This document shows, piece by piece, positions 46,501 through 60,489 of a DNA stretch of 64,000 nucleotides (position 1 is its first letter; every line of letters begins with the position of its first letter). The stretch is from Glycine soja (lineage: Eukaryota > Streptophyta > Magnoliopsida > Fabales > Fabaceae). A program made the position numbers and the translations under genes. The stretch is taken from contig NC_041005.1 of assembly GCF_004193775.1 (NCBI RefSeq), positions 2,482,501 through 2,546,500 of the forward strand, written 5' to 3'. The notes below the pieces were generated by a model. That model saw only the letters and a program-made list of their open reading frames with translations. It did no database searches and was not told the origin of the DNA.

Positions 46501-47769
46501 TATGTTTAGTCAGACTAGACTAATTTAATTACATTCCTTTCACCTATATATTATCTGATGCTAGTATGCTACGAAGACATAATTTGCACCAAGAAAATAA
46601 TTAACTAGAAACTAAAAGTTTCCAGTGCAAACCTCCTATCATTTATGCTAAAACACAGTGCATTATCCCATCTTCGCCATGAATCCATGACAACTAAGAA
46701 TATAGTGAGATTTCAACTCATGTAAGCAGAGACAAGAAGAGACCATAATCACTGTTTACATTATTTCCTGTTTATATAAATTTCTCCTTAAATATTTAAA
46801 GAAAAGGAAAATACTAAACTAGAGGTATTCCGAACCGTATTAAATGATTGATGAGAGAAATTTATCACTCATAATAACTCTAATAGAATCGAGAGAAAGA
46901 AAGAAAAAATAAATAAATAAGAAGGTAGAATGAATATAATTTTTCTAATAACTTAAAATCAACTTATAACTTTTGGAAAAGTTAAATAACAGAATTATAA
47001 AAGTTAAATACACAAATTGATTTTAACTTGTGTGAGAAATTCAATTTATTTTACAATCTTATTCTCTGCTCCTAGGAGCACTTATGAAATGTTTATACAA
47101 TTATAGTGATACGGGGGTATGGCGATTGGATACAGAGGGTTATTGAGAAAATAATAATGTAACCATGCATGGAAGAGATTGTTGTCTGCTATCTTGAATT
47201 CATACTTCACATTTCAATATGCCTTTTGCAGCACCGATAATTTGTTGAAACAGGCTGTTCAACTTGGACATATAGGAAGAAGAGGATGAGGAGGAGGATA
47301 TATCCTAAGAGATATCTATCATCAGTTGAATAAACTTGGAATCCTTATCATCCATGTTTATTTTCCACTATAAACCAATCACCAGGGCATGAACAATTGT
47401 TCTTTCTTTACAACTAGTAGTGCTCTATTTTCTTCGTGAGGTCCCTTCTTCACAAGTTGAAGGATATATACCCTTGATCTTATTATAGATGTTACGCCCG
47501 TATTGCTACTCCAAACAAGTTTCAATCAAGTCTTTGCGCAGTCACAAAGTATTTAGAATTGGAGGAATATTATTGATCGACAAAGAGAAGCCATAAAGTG
47601 AAAAACTCTAAAGAAAAATTCCATACTGACCCATTAACTCTCTGATGCTGTGTTTGACATATATAACGTTAACGTTAGCACCAAGCTGGATTTAATTTGA
47701 TATGATTTAACTTCACATTATATATTATGCAAATATCATTTTTTATGTTTGGAACTTCACTAAGTCAGC

Positions 47770-47845
47770 TAGTGTACGTAAATAAGTATATGACTTAGTG
47801 TACGTAAATAAGTATATGACTTAGTGTACGTAAATAAGTATATAT
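47770..47845. repeat. 26-bp tandem repeat, about three copies
   Basis: The unit starts tagtgtacgtaaataagtat and occurs at 47770, 47796 and 47822 (the last incomplete) without visible mismatches. Each unit carries the palindrome tacgta. The identity of the copies suggests recent slippage. Confidence 0.9.
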
Positions 47846-50758
47846 CCTGTTATAAAAATGACTTGATACAAAGTGAGAGTGATATATAGTGTCTTCGACT
47901 CTTGGAGCGAAAAGGAAAATACAACTAAGAGTACAAAAATAAGTATATATACCTGTCGTAAAACCTTATGTTTATATTTACAGAATTAAGAACTAAGATA
48001 ATGGATAAGATTTTATACCAATGAGCTTGGATCAGTAAGAATATACTATTTAAAAATTTAGGCCGTGTTTGGCACATCTTTCCAGTCACTTCTAAATTTT
48101 TTTACTAACTTAATTAAAAATTATTTTTAGTAATATTTGGCAAAAACAAGTTTTTTTAATAGTTATGTAACATTTTTTAAAAATGCTAATTTTTAATTAG
48201 CTATTGATTTTTTTTAAAAAAAAATTGTCCTTAAAATATTTATAAGATTCTCTTTTATTTCTTTTTATGTAACGCTGGATTTTATAGGTTAAATTTTATT
48301 ATATTTTTTGTTCTCTTCTTTCACTCATAATAAGTCATAAGTAGGGTTTTATTATTTTTACTATTTTACATAAGATGCTACCCTTTTATTATATAAAATG
48401 TTGATAATGATAGATAATAATTTATTTTATTTTCTATTATTATTTGAATATTTTTATATTACACTATTTATTTTAATTATTATATTATTTATAATATTTA
48501 TTTTATTATTCAGGCATTAAACTTCAAGATATTTATACATTGTTTATTTTAACCATTCCTCTATTTCTATTATTTTTAACATTATACTTCAAGATAATTT
48601 AACATTATACCATTATATATACCATTAAATTTGATTAGAAATACTTTAAAATGTATTATTTGAAAGTAAAAAGAAAAGAAAATAACATAATTGATCTACA
48701 AACAAAAAATTACAAGAATTTGAAAACTAAAATCATAAACACCCAAAATATGCTTTTATCAATAAAATAAAAATACTATATAAGCATTTCTTTTTCACTC
48801 ATTTTATATTTATTAATTACTTTAACAAATAATTTTATTAAATAATTATAATTTAATAAGTTAACTTCACAATTTTTAACTATATTAGCCACCAACTTTC
48901 AGTTGTCAATTATTTTCTCAGCTTTTAATTAACTTTTTGGTTATTTTGTCATACATAACCTTGATATAAAAGACAAATATCAACCATAGGCAAATTAAAG
49001 AAATAAAAGTAAAAAAAATGTTTATATATTACAAGTATAATAATTATTTAACATTTACGTTTAGCAATAATTAAAACTGTTTAATAAAACGTACTTAATG
49101 TTTGTTAAACATGTTCTCTTTTTTTTCGAAGCGTTGTCGAACATGTTCTTATAGCATTGCTTTAACAAGTTCTTTAAACAATATATTTAAGTTGAATTAC
49201 AAATCAAATTTTACTCATGGAATACATTGAAGATTATATAATTGAATTTATTTTATATAAATAAATAATTATTATATATTGCTACTAGAATAATTTAAAT
49301 GACTAAATAATAAAGATAACAATGAGAAAATTTGAACTTTTGAAACGTACGTAAATTAAATAAAAAATTATTAAAACCTAAACAAATTATACACGATTAA
49401 ATAAAATAAATTCCAATTTTATAATTTTGTTGCATAAAATAATTTGTTTATAAATCAAATCATTTAATTCCAGAAGAAAAGTGAAAACGTCAGGAACCAA
49501 ATTTAATAATCTCCGACAAAAAGAAAATAAGCAGAAAAGCGTATAAATGTTCCTTTGAGATAAATGTCATGGTAGTGGGGATGTTATTGAGTAATTGCGA
49601 TAATAGAATATGCCATGGGGCTATTGATCAACTTAGTAAATTTCATTAGTCAGTTTTTTCCTTCATTCGGGTATTATAACTTGAAAATCACATAACATAT
49701 GGCTGTTGTTTTCTATCTGGTCAGTTTGACATCAGAGATTTCCCGATAAAAGATTCAGTTATATGAGATGAGTTAAATTCTATTTTATTGGATGTCCCTT
49801 TTTGTTATATATTCCCGTCAAATGACATGAAGGCAATTAATACTTTGTTTTCTTTTCATCTGATTATCCAATCCAACCCCAAGGGGGAATCAGGTATATG
49901 TACAATTTAAACCGTATAAACAACCCCAGAAACATATTATTTATTAACTTGTGTTGTAATATGTGACTAGCTAGTGTGTATGAATTTGCCCAATAATTAA
50001 GGAAATGAGACCGATAAGAAGGTTCACATCATTTTTTTAAAATATTCTAAAATAATGATACTTTGACATGTGGCATGTTTACAGAGTTATGAATTAATTC
50101 TTTTTATCACAGACAAATAATGATGGTGATTGGTGGTGGATCACCTGCAAGAACTTTGACACTAGAGTTAATGAAATTAAAAGTCGGTTAAGAGTTTTAA
50201 GATGACAAAAATTAGAGAAAAGTCTATACCTTTTTCGTGCATATTTTTCTGTTATACTAGATTTTAGATCCGTGTATCTTAAATTATATATTTTTATTTA
50301 ATATTTATATAAAAACTATATCTATACATTAATAAAAAAAATTTAAATATTTAGTAGCATATTAAATATAATTATATTAAAATTGAGAAATATATTTAAT
50401 TATATTTTTTATTGAGGAATTATTGTCTTAAAAATTAAGTCTAATAAAATTCATTTTTATTTTTTTCTTTTTCTAATTAATAATAGTGATGTAATAATGT
50501 ATAAATTAAAAAAATTAATAAATCTAAATTTATCACTATTTAAATGTAAGCACTCATCTCTGTTATTATGAATACTATGTTTATATGTACTTTCATTTTT
50601 TGTGTTTATAATTAATAATTTTTAACTATTTTTAATGCAAAAGATAAAATTTTATTTTTAAATCATATTTTTAATCATTTTGAAAATAATAATAATAATT
50701 AATATTATAAAATCTATAACAATAATTTGAATATAATTAAATTAAAAAATTAAGAATA

Positions 50759-50796
<38 letters not shown>

Positions 50797-52631
50797 CATA
50801 ATAACTTATTGTTTAATTTTATTCTTAATTATTAATTTAAAATAAAGTTATATCATAAATAAAATTAATATTTAATTATCAAAATTATATAATAACTTAA
50901 TTCTTCATTAAATACAATTAGAAACATTAAATTCAATTAAATCTGACAATTATTGAAAAGTTGAATGATCGATCTAACTGTTAGATGTTAGAAAAAGTTA
51001 AAGTGAAGTTTATGTATAGGTAATGCGTTTCATTCCTACATGGAGGTGATATATTTGTGATAACAAATTGATACTTGATCATTTTGATCCTACAATTCCC
51101 ATTGTTGATTGCATATTTTTAGGCATTTGTTATTGTTTGTTGCGGGTGTAGGGTATGCTTTAGTCATTAGGGCTTACATGGCCTTATGCTGATAGATATG
51201 AGTTAGATTCCCTGAGAACTAATGGGTTCTTCATTGAATAGGCTTCATGTAGTTTTATGGTGGTTTGATTTCCTTTCCTTGGGGTAGACCTTACCAGAAC
51301 AATTGTACCACAAATTAGAGGCTTGCCTTGAGGTGAGGCTTCAGAGCCATTTCATGTCATGCCCCAAGGTCAAGTTTTTGAAATTGGTGAATTGAAAGGC
51401 TTCAGAGCCATTTTTTTTCATTACTGTAATTCCACATTTCTACCTCTCTCTTGCTTGCCTTATTTTCTTTGACTCTACAATGCTAGCTTATATATATATG
51501 TCTAGTACCTTTTTTCTACCTTTGTCCATGTAACTAAAAGTACAGAGCTTGCAATCATACAATGGAACACATTATAAAGAACATGAACCAATCTTGAGAA
51601 TCACTATTTTAGAGTATGCAACTATTTAAAAGCTTAAAAATGACAAAGTTTGCACATCAGAAGTAACATTATCAGAAGGACAAATTACCAGAAGCATATT
51701 CAACTGATCAAAGTGTAATAAGATCAGAAACATAATCAGAAGATGGAACCTGAGTAGAACATGATCAAATGGTAGCCATATCAGAAACTACATAAGATCA
51801 TAAGTTATGTCATAAGATGCAAATTGAACAAGGATTTTGAAGCAACATATGAGTTTACTCATAGAATTGAACAAGTTTATGAATGTGCAGCCACTGATCA
51901 TTTAACATGTTAGCAGAATTGTTTCTTGGCAAGCTCTAGTAAACTAGAGTTGATTAGCTTAAACTTATGAGTGAGTGGGAGAGTTCACTAAGGCAGAAAA
52001 ATTAAGCAAGAACGAGCGTCATTTTGGGGGTACTGAGGCGTGTTTAGCCAGAACTTCTGGGTTGGTTCTCATTAATGATTTCCCCTTTCATTCTTTATTT
52101 TATCTCTTGCGATTTCTGTCTTGTTCTCTTATCTCCCAGGACTTCAATATGGTTTAATCTTCCAACTGATTCAAACTTTGTTTAAGTGAAAGCTTTATTC
52201 TTTTCCGATGTAGGACTGTTAAAGGTCTATATGTAGTTCTCTTTATCTTTCAACTTTATTTTCTGTCTCTTCCAATCTCACTGTTTTGCTAAGCCTTTTT
52301 CCAAATGCCTAACAATAGAGAAACAAGGAGGTTAATAACCGATGTTACTCCTTAATATCATTTCTTCCGTATAAAATTCAAGGTACTACCATTATTTGTA
52401 TTCACTTTACTTGAGGTATATTCCAAGAAGGGCTAAAATATTAGGACTATATTGGAACTTTTAAGTATCTTACAGTATAAGTTTTGTTATGTCTAGGTGA
52501 ATTGGGATTGACTAAATACTAACATTAGTGTAATGCTATTTGTGTATTGAATATTCATAATGATAATTTTGTTGTGTTTGATATCAATACAAAACCATAA
52601 TTTTGGTTTTAGATTCAAGTATGATCTTGTT

Positions 52632-53143
52632 CAGGGTCATGGCTATGGCAGGGCCAACAAAGGCCATTCATTGTCTTAGGCCTCCTCCAAACTGTTAGTT
52701 TATAATAATTGATTGAGCATTTTAAAAGAAAATGAATTAAAAGAAATATTATATCAATCTTGAAAGTTTTTGTAAACATTAATGATATTAGTGGTCTTAA
52801 ATTGTTTCGTGAAACAAATATAATAAAAAAAGTACTAACAAAAAAAAATTAATGTTTTATTAGAAATATTAAATTATATTTTAAAAGATTAATTCATTTT
52901 ACATGCATGCAATGTTTACATAATATTGTTAATAATATTAGTAATTATAATAGTAATTGTTTTCATTTTCAAAAGAAAATATTTTTTTTTTAAATTAACT
53001 TGAGATAAATTATATTACAAAAATATTGGTTAAATGAATTCTTATTGAATGAGATGTCTAAATTGTTTAATTATTAAATTTTAATTAACAATTTTTCAAA
53101 TACAAAATTTGCCTAAGGCCTATAAAATTCTATACACGTCCTG
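52632..53143. mobile_element. Non-autonomous hAT element, 512 bp
   Basis: The left end cagggtcatggctatgg and the right end ctatacacgtcctg are terminal inverted repeats of the CAGGG type. The outside 8-mers atcttgtt (52624-52631) and aacttgtt (53144-53151) match at 7 of 8 positions, as expected for an aged hAT target duplication. Subterminal cttaggcctcctcc and gcctaaggcc are further inverted motifs. There is no transposase frame. Confidence 0.8.
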
Positions 53144-54154
53144 AACTTGTTGGAACTAGAGAAGATTCTCAGCCTTGTGCTACAGTAATTTTTTTAATCA
53201 AATTCTAATGATGAAAATTGATGTTAAGGCTAAAGATTAAATAAGCATGCATCGTTGAAGAAAATATTATATAGCATTAATTAAAATTATGAACTAAATC
53301 AGGGGACAGATACAAATATTTCTCGAAGGGATATCTGTTTCAAAAGGAATTGGAAAAGTTGCTAGTGGTAATGTAATGGAGTTCAAGCAACTATCAAATG
53401 ATGGAAAGGAAAAAAAAAAAAAACACGCACAAAAAGGAGGATGTTGATCACATAAATTTTTTTACACGAATCATTGTTTCAATGACATTAAAAATCTAGT
53501 GTTCACAAAATTTTATATTAAAGCTCATTATTCACTGTCACTTTTTTTTATCACCATATTACTTATCAACTTATCAATAACTAATCTCTATTGAAAATCA
53601 CCTTCAGAGAAATATTCTTTCTCAACCATTTTTTATTATTCAAAAGATCTACGATCAAGATCTTGTTTGAAAAATTCTAAACCAATTCCATTTGTACGAA
53701 TGTAATGTTTGTTTTTTTTAAAAGGCGTACTAATGTTAATATTTCAATCTAATATGATTTTAATTCCTGAAAGAATTATGGGAAAATAAATTAAAAATGT
53801 CAAAATATTAGTGAATTAAGCGCAACCGAATACTAATCGAACATTAAAGGATGAAACTCAATTAGTGTAATTCCTGCTGCTTAGTGGCACGAATTACTTT
53901 TGTTAAGTGCCCGACGAAACTATACAACGCTAAAATCTAGTATTTTTTACCCACTGTAGCAAACGTTAAAAATAATACTATATAGCAATTTTTTCTTTTT
54001 CTTTTCTTTGGGGGGGAGGGGGAGAGATCAATTACTAAACGGAGCTCTGTCCAAAGCCAACAAAACAGAGAAGGGAGATGAGAACCAGGAACACTGGGCA
54101 GAGCAGAATTCGGCAATTCGGTTTCCAAATCCAAACTACCCCAAATTCCTCAAC

Positions 54155-57100
54155 TTAAATGTCTGGCGTCTCACAAGCCATAATGCCAAATTCATGTTGC
54201 ATGAAATCTTCACTAGGTCTGTAATACTTGTCTGGAGAGTATAAGCCCAGGTTAGATACTTGACTAGTATAAAGGCAAGCAAATCTCTCAACCTGCATCA
54301 TGTATATAACGCAAGCTCATCAGAAGAATATCATTTTGATATCAGAAGAAAAAACATATGCACTTTATTTAATATTTTCTATATTTTTTTACCACAAGGA
54401 TTATTATTTGTTTTGTGTATTAAAAAATAATGAAAAAAGACTTAAATTTAAATAAAAATATTAAATTGTACTACATATTTATTTAACAAAAATATTAAAA
54501 TGTTTTATTACCAATATTAACAAATAATATTAACTTATAATTTATCAAATAATATTAATTAATATTCGTGTACAAAATTACTAATTTACTTAATAATAGA
54601 AAAAAAAATTAAAAAATAATATTATTTGATAAACAAATATGTAGTACATTTTAATATTTTTACTTAAATTTAAGTATTTTGTATTATTTTTTAATTTACA
54701 AAATAAATAATAATTTTTAACATTAATAAAAAATATTAAATATATAAAATATATTAAATAAAATAATATACAAAAAATATTAAATAAAACAAAAAAGCAT
54801 ACCTTAATTCATTAAATAACTAAAATAAAAAACTATTTACGATTTAAAAAAAAAATATATGCAAAAAAAAAATGAAGTCTTCAAATAATTTACTACTTCA
54901 GTAAAATAAAAAAAAACCATTACAACTTTAAAGTCGTATGAAAAAAATACAAAAAGAAAAAAGAACTCTTGAGAATTATAGTCATAAAATTTTTTACAAT
55001 TTCAATGGAAGAAAAAAAAAATCATAAAACAGTTTACGACTTTAAATTCAAGAGAGATTGGTTACCTTACTACTTACTACTTTCCCGGTATTAATTTAAA
55101 TTTTATCCTCATTTAATAGATTGAGAAAGAAAAAGAAAAAAAAAAAAAACCCTTTTGGTCGTTTGCCTGGTAGTGGGGCATGAACCTAAATAATTAAAGT
55201 CACATTTTACCTGATGAGCAAAGCGAGAATTCTGATAACCAGTTTTCATAAGCTGTCCCCATGGCTCGTGAAACTACAATGATTTATGGCAAACATCAAC
55301 ATTGTGTATACAGCATAAATTAGATATATTGTAATTGTACCGTGCTAATAGGAAGAAAGGAAACTGGAGATAATCTACAGGTGAACTTTCTACCCTTTGA
55401 TGTAATTTTTTCTGAGCTTCTTGATGACTTAATCGCACTCTCTCTCTTTCAAGCTGCCACAAAAAGCCGGTTATCAAATATCTAAAAAATTGGACTTCCA
55501 TTCATGGAATGAGAATAGTCGTTAGGGTCAAACCTTTAATTTATCAAGTTCAGAAGATAACTTCTGCTTGGAATCAGCATCTGGATTCTTGAATCTGAAA
55601 AAAAGTGCACTAGTCTATAAGAAATTAAACCGACAAAAAAGCAGGACTAGTAAGGGAGGTCTAGAGTTATACTAACTTGAGAGACCATTTCAAATGATGT
55701 ATTTCATCCTCAATGCAGTCACGCTCACTCCTCAAGAATTGAAGTTCCTGCACAAGACTATTCATGTAAAAATCTCCCTAGATGCAAATTATAATGTCAG
55801 AAGTACACAGAAGCAATCTCATTTAAAATGCCAGAAGTCCACAGAAAAATCTTTGATACGAGACTTAAACCAGTAATTTTCTCAATTTTTATTTTTAATG
55901 AATAATAATAATAAGCACCTTGCGGGAATCCCTAGATTCCCAGAGTAGTTTAACCTCCTTCTCCAGCTCTGGGATTACAAGCATTGTTCTCCATCCTGCA
56001 CATTGAGCACATCGTATCAAAATCAAATTAAAGTTTCTTAAAGCAAGATCCAGACATACAAATGAATTTCAAAAGGAGTAGTTCATGATTGGTTTCTACA
56101 CATACACAATTATTCTATCAACTCATTAAAGATTCCATCAATGTCTATTTTCTCAGTTACATTTCCAGTTATTATTTCCCTCCTACAATCATAACCACAT
56201 TTATCACCAAAATTTACAGGTAGATTCAATACAAATGCAAAATCCATTTATCAGAATAGTCAAAAGGATTAATGATATACCAAGAACCTTTTTGCTGCGT
56301 AGTATATCTCCATAAATGTGATCCCCAACATAGAGAACCTGCATATAAATCATTCAATTTTTTACATGAATCTTCAATTTAGTGACAATCCTCAAGTGTA
56401 CTTGAATCCTAAATCAACAACTACTTAAACATAATCAGCCATTTAAAATAGAAACCCCATGACACGACTAACCACCATTTGTTCATGTTACAAATATGTG
56501 TAGTCATAACAAAAAACAATATTACCTGTGAACTTGATTCAATGGAAAGCAGTTTATGCAGATGAGAAACATTGCCTCCCTACAACAAAAAATGATGATT
56601 GTCAAAACATTCACTTAAACTTGTTTTGAATAAAACTAAAGAAAATTATTTTTATTTTATTTTTGAAAATGATTATACCTGGAAAACTGGACAAGCATGA
56701 TTCTTTGCTTCTGTGAATAGCCTTGCTGAGGTATTACCCACCTTACAATAAAAATAAAATGTTTATACAAGATATAAACAAATGAATAAAATGATGTGCA
56801 ATTGCGCTAACCTGGGGTATAGGAGAGCCATTATCTGTATTGAGTAGCATTCCAGTCTCAGGCACAACCTCAAATAGGGTGGCACGATTTTCCTCATGAA
56901 AAAATCCTGGCTTTGCACTGTAGGATAGTGGACTTGAACAGGTTAGCATGGCAATCTATAAATTTCAATATAATTGAATGCTGTAAGAAACTCAAAAGCT
57001 AACTTTTCCTATTGAAAACACACTGCAAGAGTGAATCACAAATATGTTTAAAGTTGGATGTTTCTAATAAATTGTTGAGTTCATATACTGAGTGATACAT

Positions 57101-60022
57101 GATGTGTCTACAAAAGGGAGGAAGGCATGTATTATAGTCTGGTAAAAACAAATTGCAAATGCTATTCAATGCACAGCACAAGGACCGAAGTAAATCAGCA
57201 TGTAACATTATTGTGAAAGATTTGCAGTATGCAAATCCAAGAATTATAGTATGAGGAAAATTCACTACAAGGCAGAACAATAAAGCCAAATATATATAAC
57301 TAGGTACACATGCTAAAAGAAGAACATGACCTGCCAGTGATAACAACATCAAAGTATTGAAGCCAGCCGAAATTGTTACTGACATCTGCCATACTGGATC
57401 CACAGAGGAAATTCATGACAATGTTTGTATAGTCCCATAAACTGCAAATCACATGCGAAAGTGTGAAAAATCCAAGTTAAAATGTCCATAGAGAATGAAA
57501 CCAACTAGCATTCTATGAGAAAACATTTTTCAACATTTTCTGTCAAATCAATTCACTATAATTTTTAAAATATTTTTCAATCCTTATCTAATAATCTTTC
57601 AACTCACGTTATTTTACTTTTCTTGTACATTTGATATCTTAGAACATGCCTTTCCCACTTGGCACTATATGTTAGTTTAAAAAAAAGGTGCTAAAATGTA
57701 TTTCAAACATACAGTGATTGTTCCATCAATCATTAAAAAGCACAGGATAGTTTGATTATTTACTCATAACTGTTTTCCCTCTGTTTAGGTAAAATCATAA
57801 CTACCTATTTGTCACTAAAAACGTTGCTTGTCCAGAGTCTCTGAGCATTTCAAGCATGGGCACTATTGAGGAGTCTTCATTAATATACCTGAGATAAAAT
57901 TCAATGAAAAAATGACAATCAGAGAAAGTTCATTAACAATTCATAGACAACATATGAATTTAAGAGTGCAACTTCTAAAAGAAACAGTTAGCACATCAAA
58001 AGTCTAATATCTCATTGCAAACATAATAAGTGTTTGTCCATTTCTAACTTTGATAGGCTAGTGATTTTATATCCATACCGCTTTGGTTCTATAGCAACCA
58101 TTTGCTTCAATGTTCCATCACGGTGGCACAAGTCAACTGCAGCTCGAACATCTTTGTACATGCGAGCATAACTGGAAGGACAATATTTAAAGGATATATC
58201 ATATATGTATCATGGTGTGCTCACATGTAGGCTTTAGCCATTTTACTGGCTGCTGGATGGTTTCTAAACAGCTCACATGTAGGTAAGTATGTTCATACAC
58301 ATAAAGAGGCCAAATCTGTCCGGGAGGTAAAATGATAACATACAAAGATTCTTTCAAAAAACTATCGAAGATTGCCTTGTGTTTGAATGAACAAAAATTG
58401 CTTTGTCCTAGTATTTAATTGTTATAAAAATAAAAGGCATTTAAAATTATCAAAAGGAAAAATTATGCAATCCAGATTAAGACTCACTCAACACCCTCCT
58501 GAATCTTGTCAGGATTGCAATCCTTAAAATCAACCAGTTGAGCAAACAAGTAGGCTTCCGCAAGTGAAAAGAGTGTATCAATTAGAGCATAGTCTGGCTC
58601 ATCAAAAGAATCACGTACTAAAGTATTTCCATAGGTCCCAACTTTATCTTCTTTTGATAACTCTCTAAATCCATGATAGGCTACTTTCACATACTTGTGG
58701 CGATCCATCTAAATATATTCAGCCAACAATCAAACAGAGAAAATGAAAAGAAAAAAAAATACATGCAACCTGCTGATGGATTATTTCAATGGTTAAAATG
58801 GTGACGAGAAAACATTTATGTAGTCTACACCTTCAATATGTTGCCTCTTTTTTTGTCAAGAACCAAGCCCCTGACCATGTACTTCCAGTTAAAAGACCAA
58901 TTTAGTAACTGCAGAATAGAAAAAAGGTTTTAGCCAAATACAACAGAATTATACCTGAAAAGAATATGCAAACAAACAAAATCCTTTAACAAAATGAACC
59001 AGGAGGAAGTTAGTAAATCTACACAAACACACCTATTACACCAGCACTTACATTATTATTAATGCATTAAAAAGAAGACAAAATAACCAAACATGGTAGA
59101 AGATCCTATAAGACTGATTGGACAAACCTCGCGAGGGTATCCCAAATCATAAACCAGCTTTTTGATTGTGCCTTGATAAGCAAGAGATTCGAAGGTTTCA
59201 GGCTTGTACTGTGCCAGAGTATAATCCATGTCAAATCCCACAGCAATAATGTTCTTCATATTCAGTGACCGGTTACAAAATATCTGCTTGCCTATTTCAG
59301 TTTTAACTCCATTTTCAGGAGATGACCATACACGTGGCTGTTTGCTGCCATCACGGCCAGGCAAATCCCTCAATCTTGAATCATGTACATCAATTTCATG
59401 GTTCCCATCCATTGAATATTGAGCATGCAACAACGGATTAACTCCTGATAGATTTAATCCAAATGCAATTTAGTAATAATGAAACTATTACGTTACCTAT
59501 CTTCAGGGGAAAAAAATAGATTGACTGAATGAGTTCCATAACTTTCTAAACACAAGTATTTGAAACAAACATGCAAAAGAACTAAAAGCCCTTCCCTGAA
59601 AAATAATTATGACATCTTACCTTGTGAAAGAAATATAGCATGCAATGCACGAGGCTATGTTCCGACTCTAGGCTTGAAGAAACACCTATAAATTTAACTT
59701 CGGAATCAAGAAGAGTAATCCTCTAAGTTCCTAGTAGTATCTAATGATATTCTATTTCCCTCCGTATCTCGTGCTTTCGCTACATCTACCTTGGCAAAAC
59801 GAATGGCTAAACAAAGGAGAAATGAGAAAGGCTTAGGGCACAAGAAATCGGATTGGGGAGAGAAAGAAAAAGGAACGAACCTGGTGACGTGGCGTTGGCG
59901 AGTGAGCGAGGAGGTTTGGCGCCGATTCCAGAGACAAAAAGAAGGCGAGGAGAGAAAAGAGGTGGGAGAGGAGGAGAGAAGTTGGAGAGAGAAAAGGAGA
60001 AGTGCCTCTTGGGAAATCGCAT
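54155..60022 (-). CDS. HAD-IG family 5'-nucleotidase (cN-II-like, IMP/GMP type)
   Basis: Seventeen exons on the minus strand: 60022-59881, 59444-59128, 58908-58831, 58708-58488, 58171-58079, 57888-57805, 57441-57331, 56917-56812, 56741-56679, 56579-56526, 56338-56281, 55995-55919, 55747-55677, 55594-55534, 55453-55394, 55273-55211 and 54292-54155. They total 1,797 nt (598 residues); every junction is GT-AG and in frame. HAD motif I is GFDMDYTLAQY with Asp119 and Asp121, motif II VTNSLWDY, the Lys motif SAKPGFF and motif IV YVGDHIYGD, so the active site is complete. A coiled-coil-like charged region (about 460-530) precedes the C-terminus YYRPSEDFMQHEFGI. Exon 1 has no acidic residue in 47 and is rich in Ser, Pro and Arg, which suggests an organelle transit peptide. 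The family dephosphorylates purine nucleoside monophosphates. Intron 16 contains a repeat. Confidence 0.92.
54361..55145. repeat. AT-rich inverted-repeat element, copy 1, in nucleotidase intron 16
   Basis: The segment shares long blocks, in the same orientation, with 60841-61330 (attatttgtttt, then acttataatttatcaaataa, then actttaaagtcgta). Inside it 54405-54500 and 54635-54725 are an inverted repeat of about 90 bp with few mismatches, so a transcript through the intron would fold into a hairpin. Low complexity makes the outer limits uncertain. Confidence 0.7.
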
Positions 60023-60489
60023 CGTGAGCCGATTAAATAGGCGTGGTGGACATTGTGAGGGAATCAGATGCTGCGGGAATTGCAGAGGCGCAAACGAAAA
60101 TGCAGCTTTGCCAAATTAGCATTTCTCGGAAACGGATTATTCCTATCCCGGAATTTGGATTAGATCAATTCGTATTGGGGAAGGAATTAGTTCCCCTTTC
60201 AAATTTCAATAGCATAGTGCTACTAATGCCACCTACCGTTCCTTTTTCTTTTCACGATAATAGCAACACCAGAAATGCGAGGGTTCGTGAATTGAGAATT
60301 GAGATGATGGAGGGAACGTATCAAGGCTTGTTTATGCATTATTCTCTTCTGCTCATTTCTGCTTCTGGCGTGGATAAGTAGTGCCCGGCCACAATTTTCT
60401 GGGTTGGTTCCCAATTTCCCATAGTTAGTCAATACTCCAGCAAACCAAAAAGGGGTCTTTTTTTCAAAAAATAAATTTACCAAATCGGG
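60023..60489. other. Promoter region of the nucleotidase gene
   Basis: Plus-strand frames at 59791-60381 overlap the gene's first exon and promoter in antisense and show no family character. A tatttaa on the minus strand at about 60033-60039 is only some 12 bp from the ATG, so it is either not the TATA box or the true start lies further downstream. Confidence 0.4.

Larger units (their letters stand above)
43559..54154. other. 10.6-kb block without a recognisable gene
   Basis: Apart from a tandem repeat at 47770, an (AT)n run at 50762-50792 and a hAT MITE at 52632, I find no coding frame with family features; all frames are short (78 codons or fewer) and AT-driven. A TATA-like tataaaa at 45308 has no good frame downstream. 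Around 48063 the sequence ggccgtgtttggca resembles the start of a TIR element, but no matching right end was found. The 3' untranslated region of the nucleotidase gene lies at the right edge. Confidence 0.5.

Noticed and set aside
48063..48960. TIR element starting ggccgtgtttggca
   Set aside because: The best right end (near 48955) matches poorly and no target duplication is found; left as a remark only.
59791..60381. Overlapping plus-strand frames upstream of and within nucleotidase exon 1
   Set aside because: Purine-rich antisense of the first exon and leader, with no homology-like motifs.
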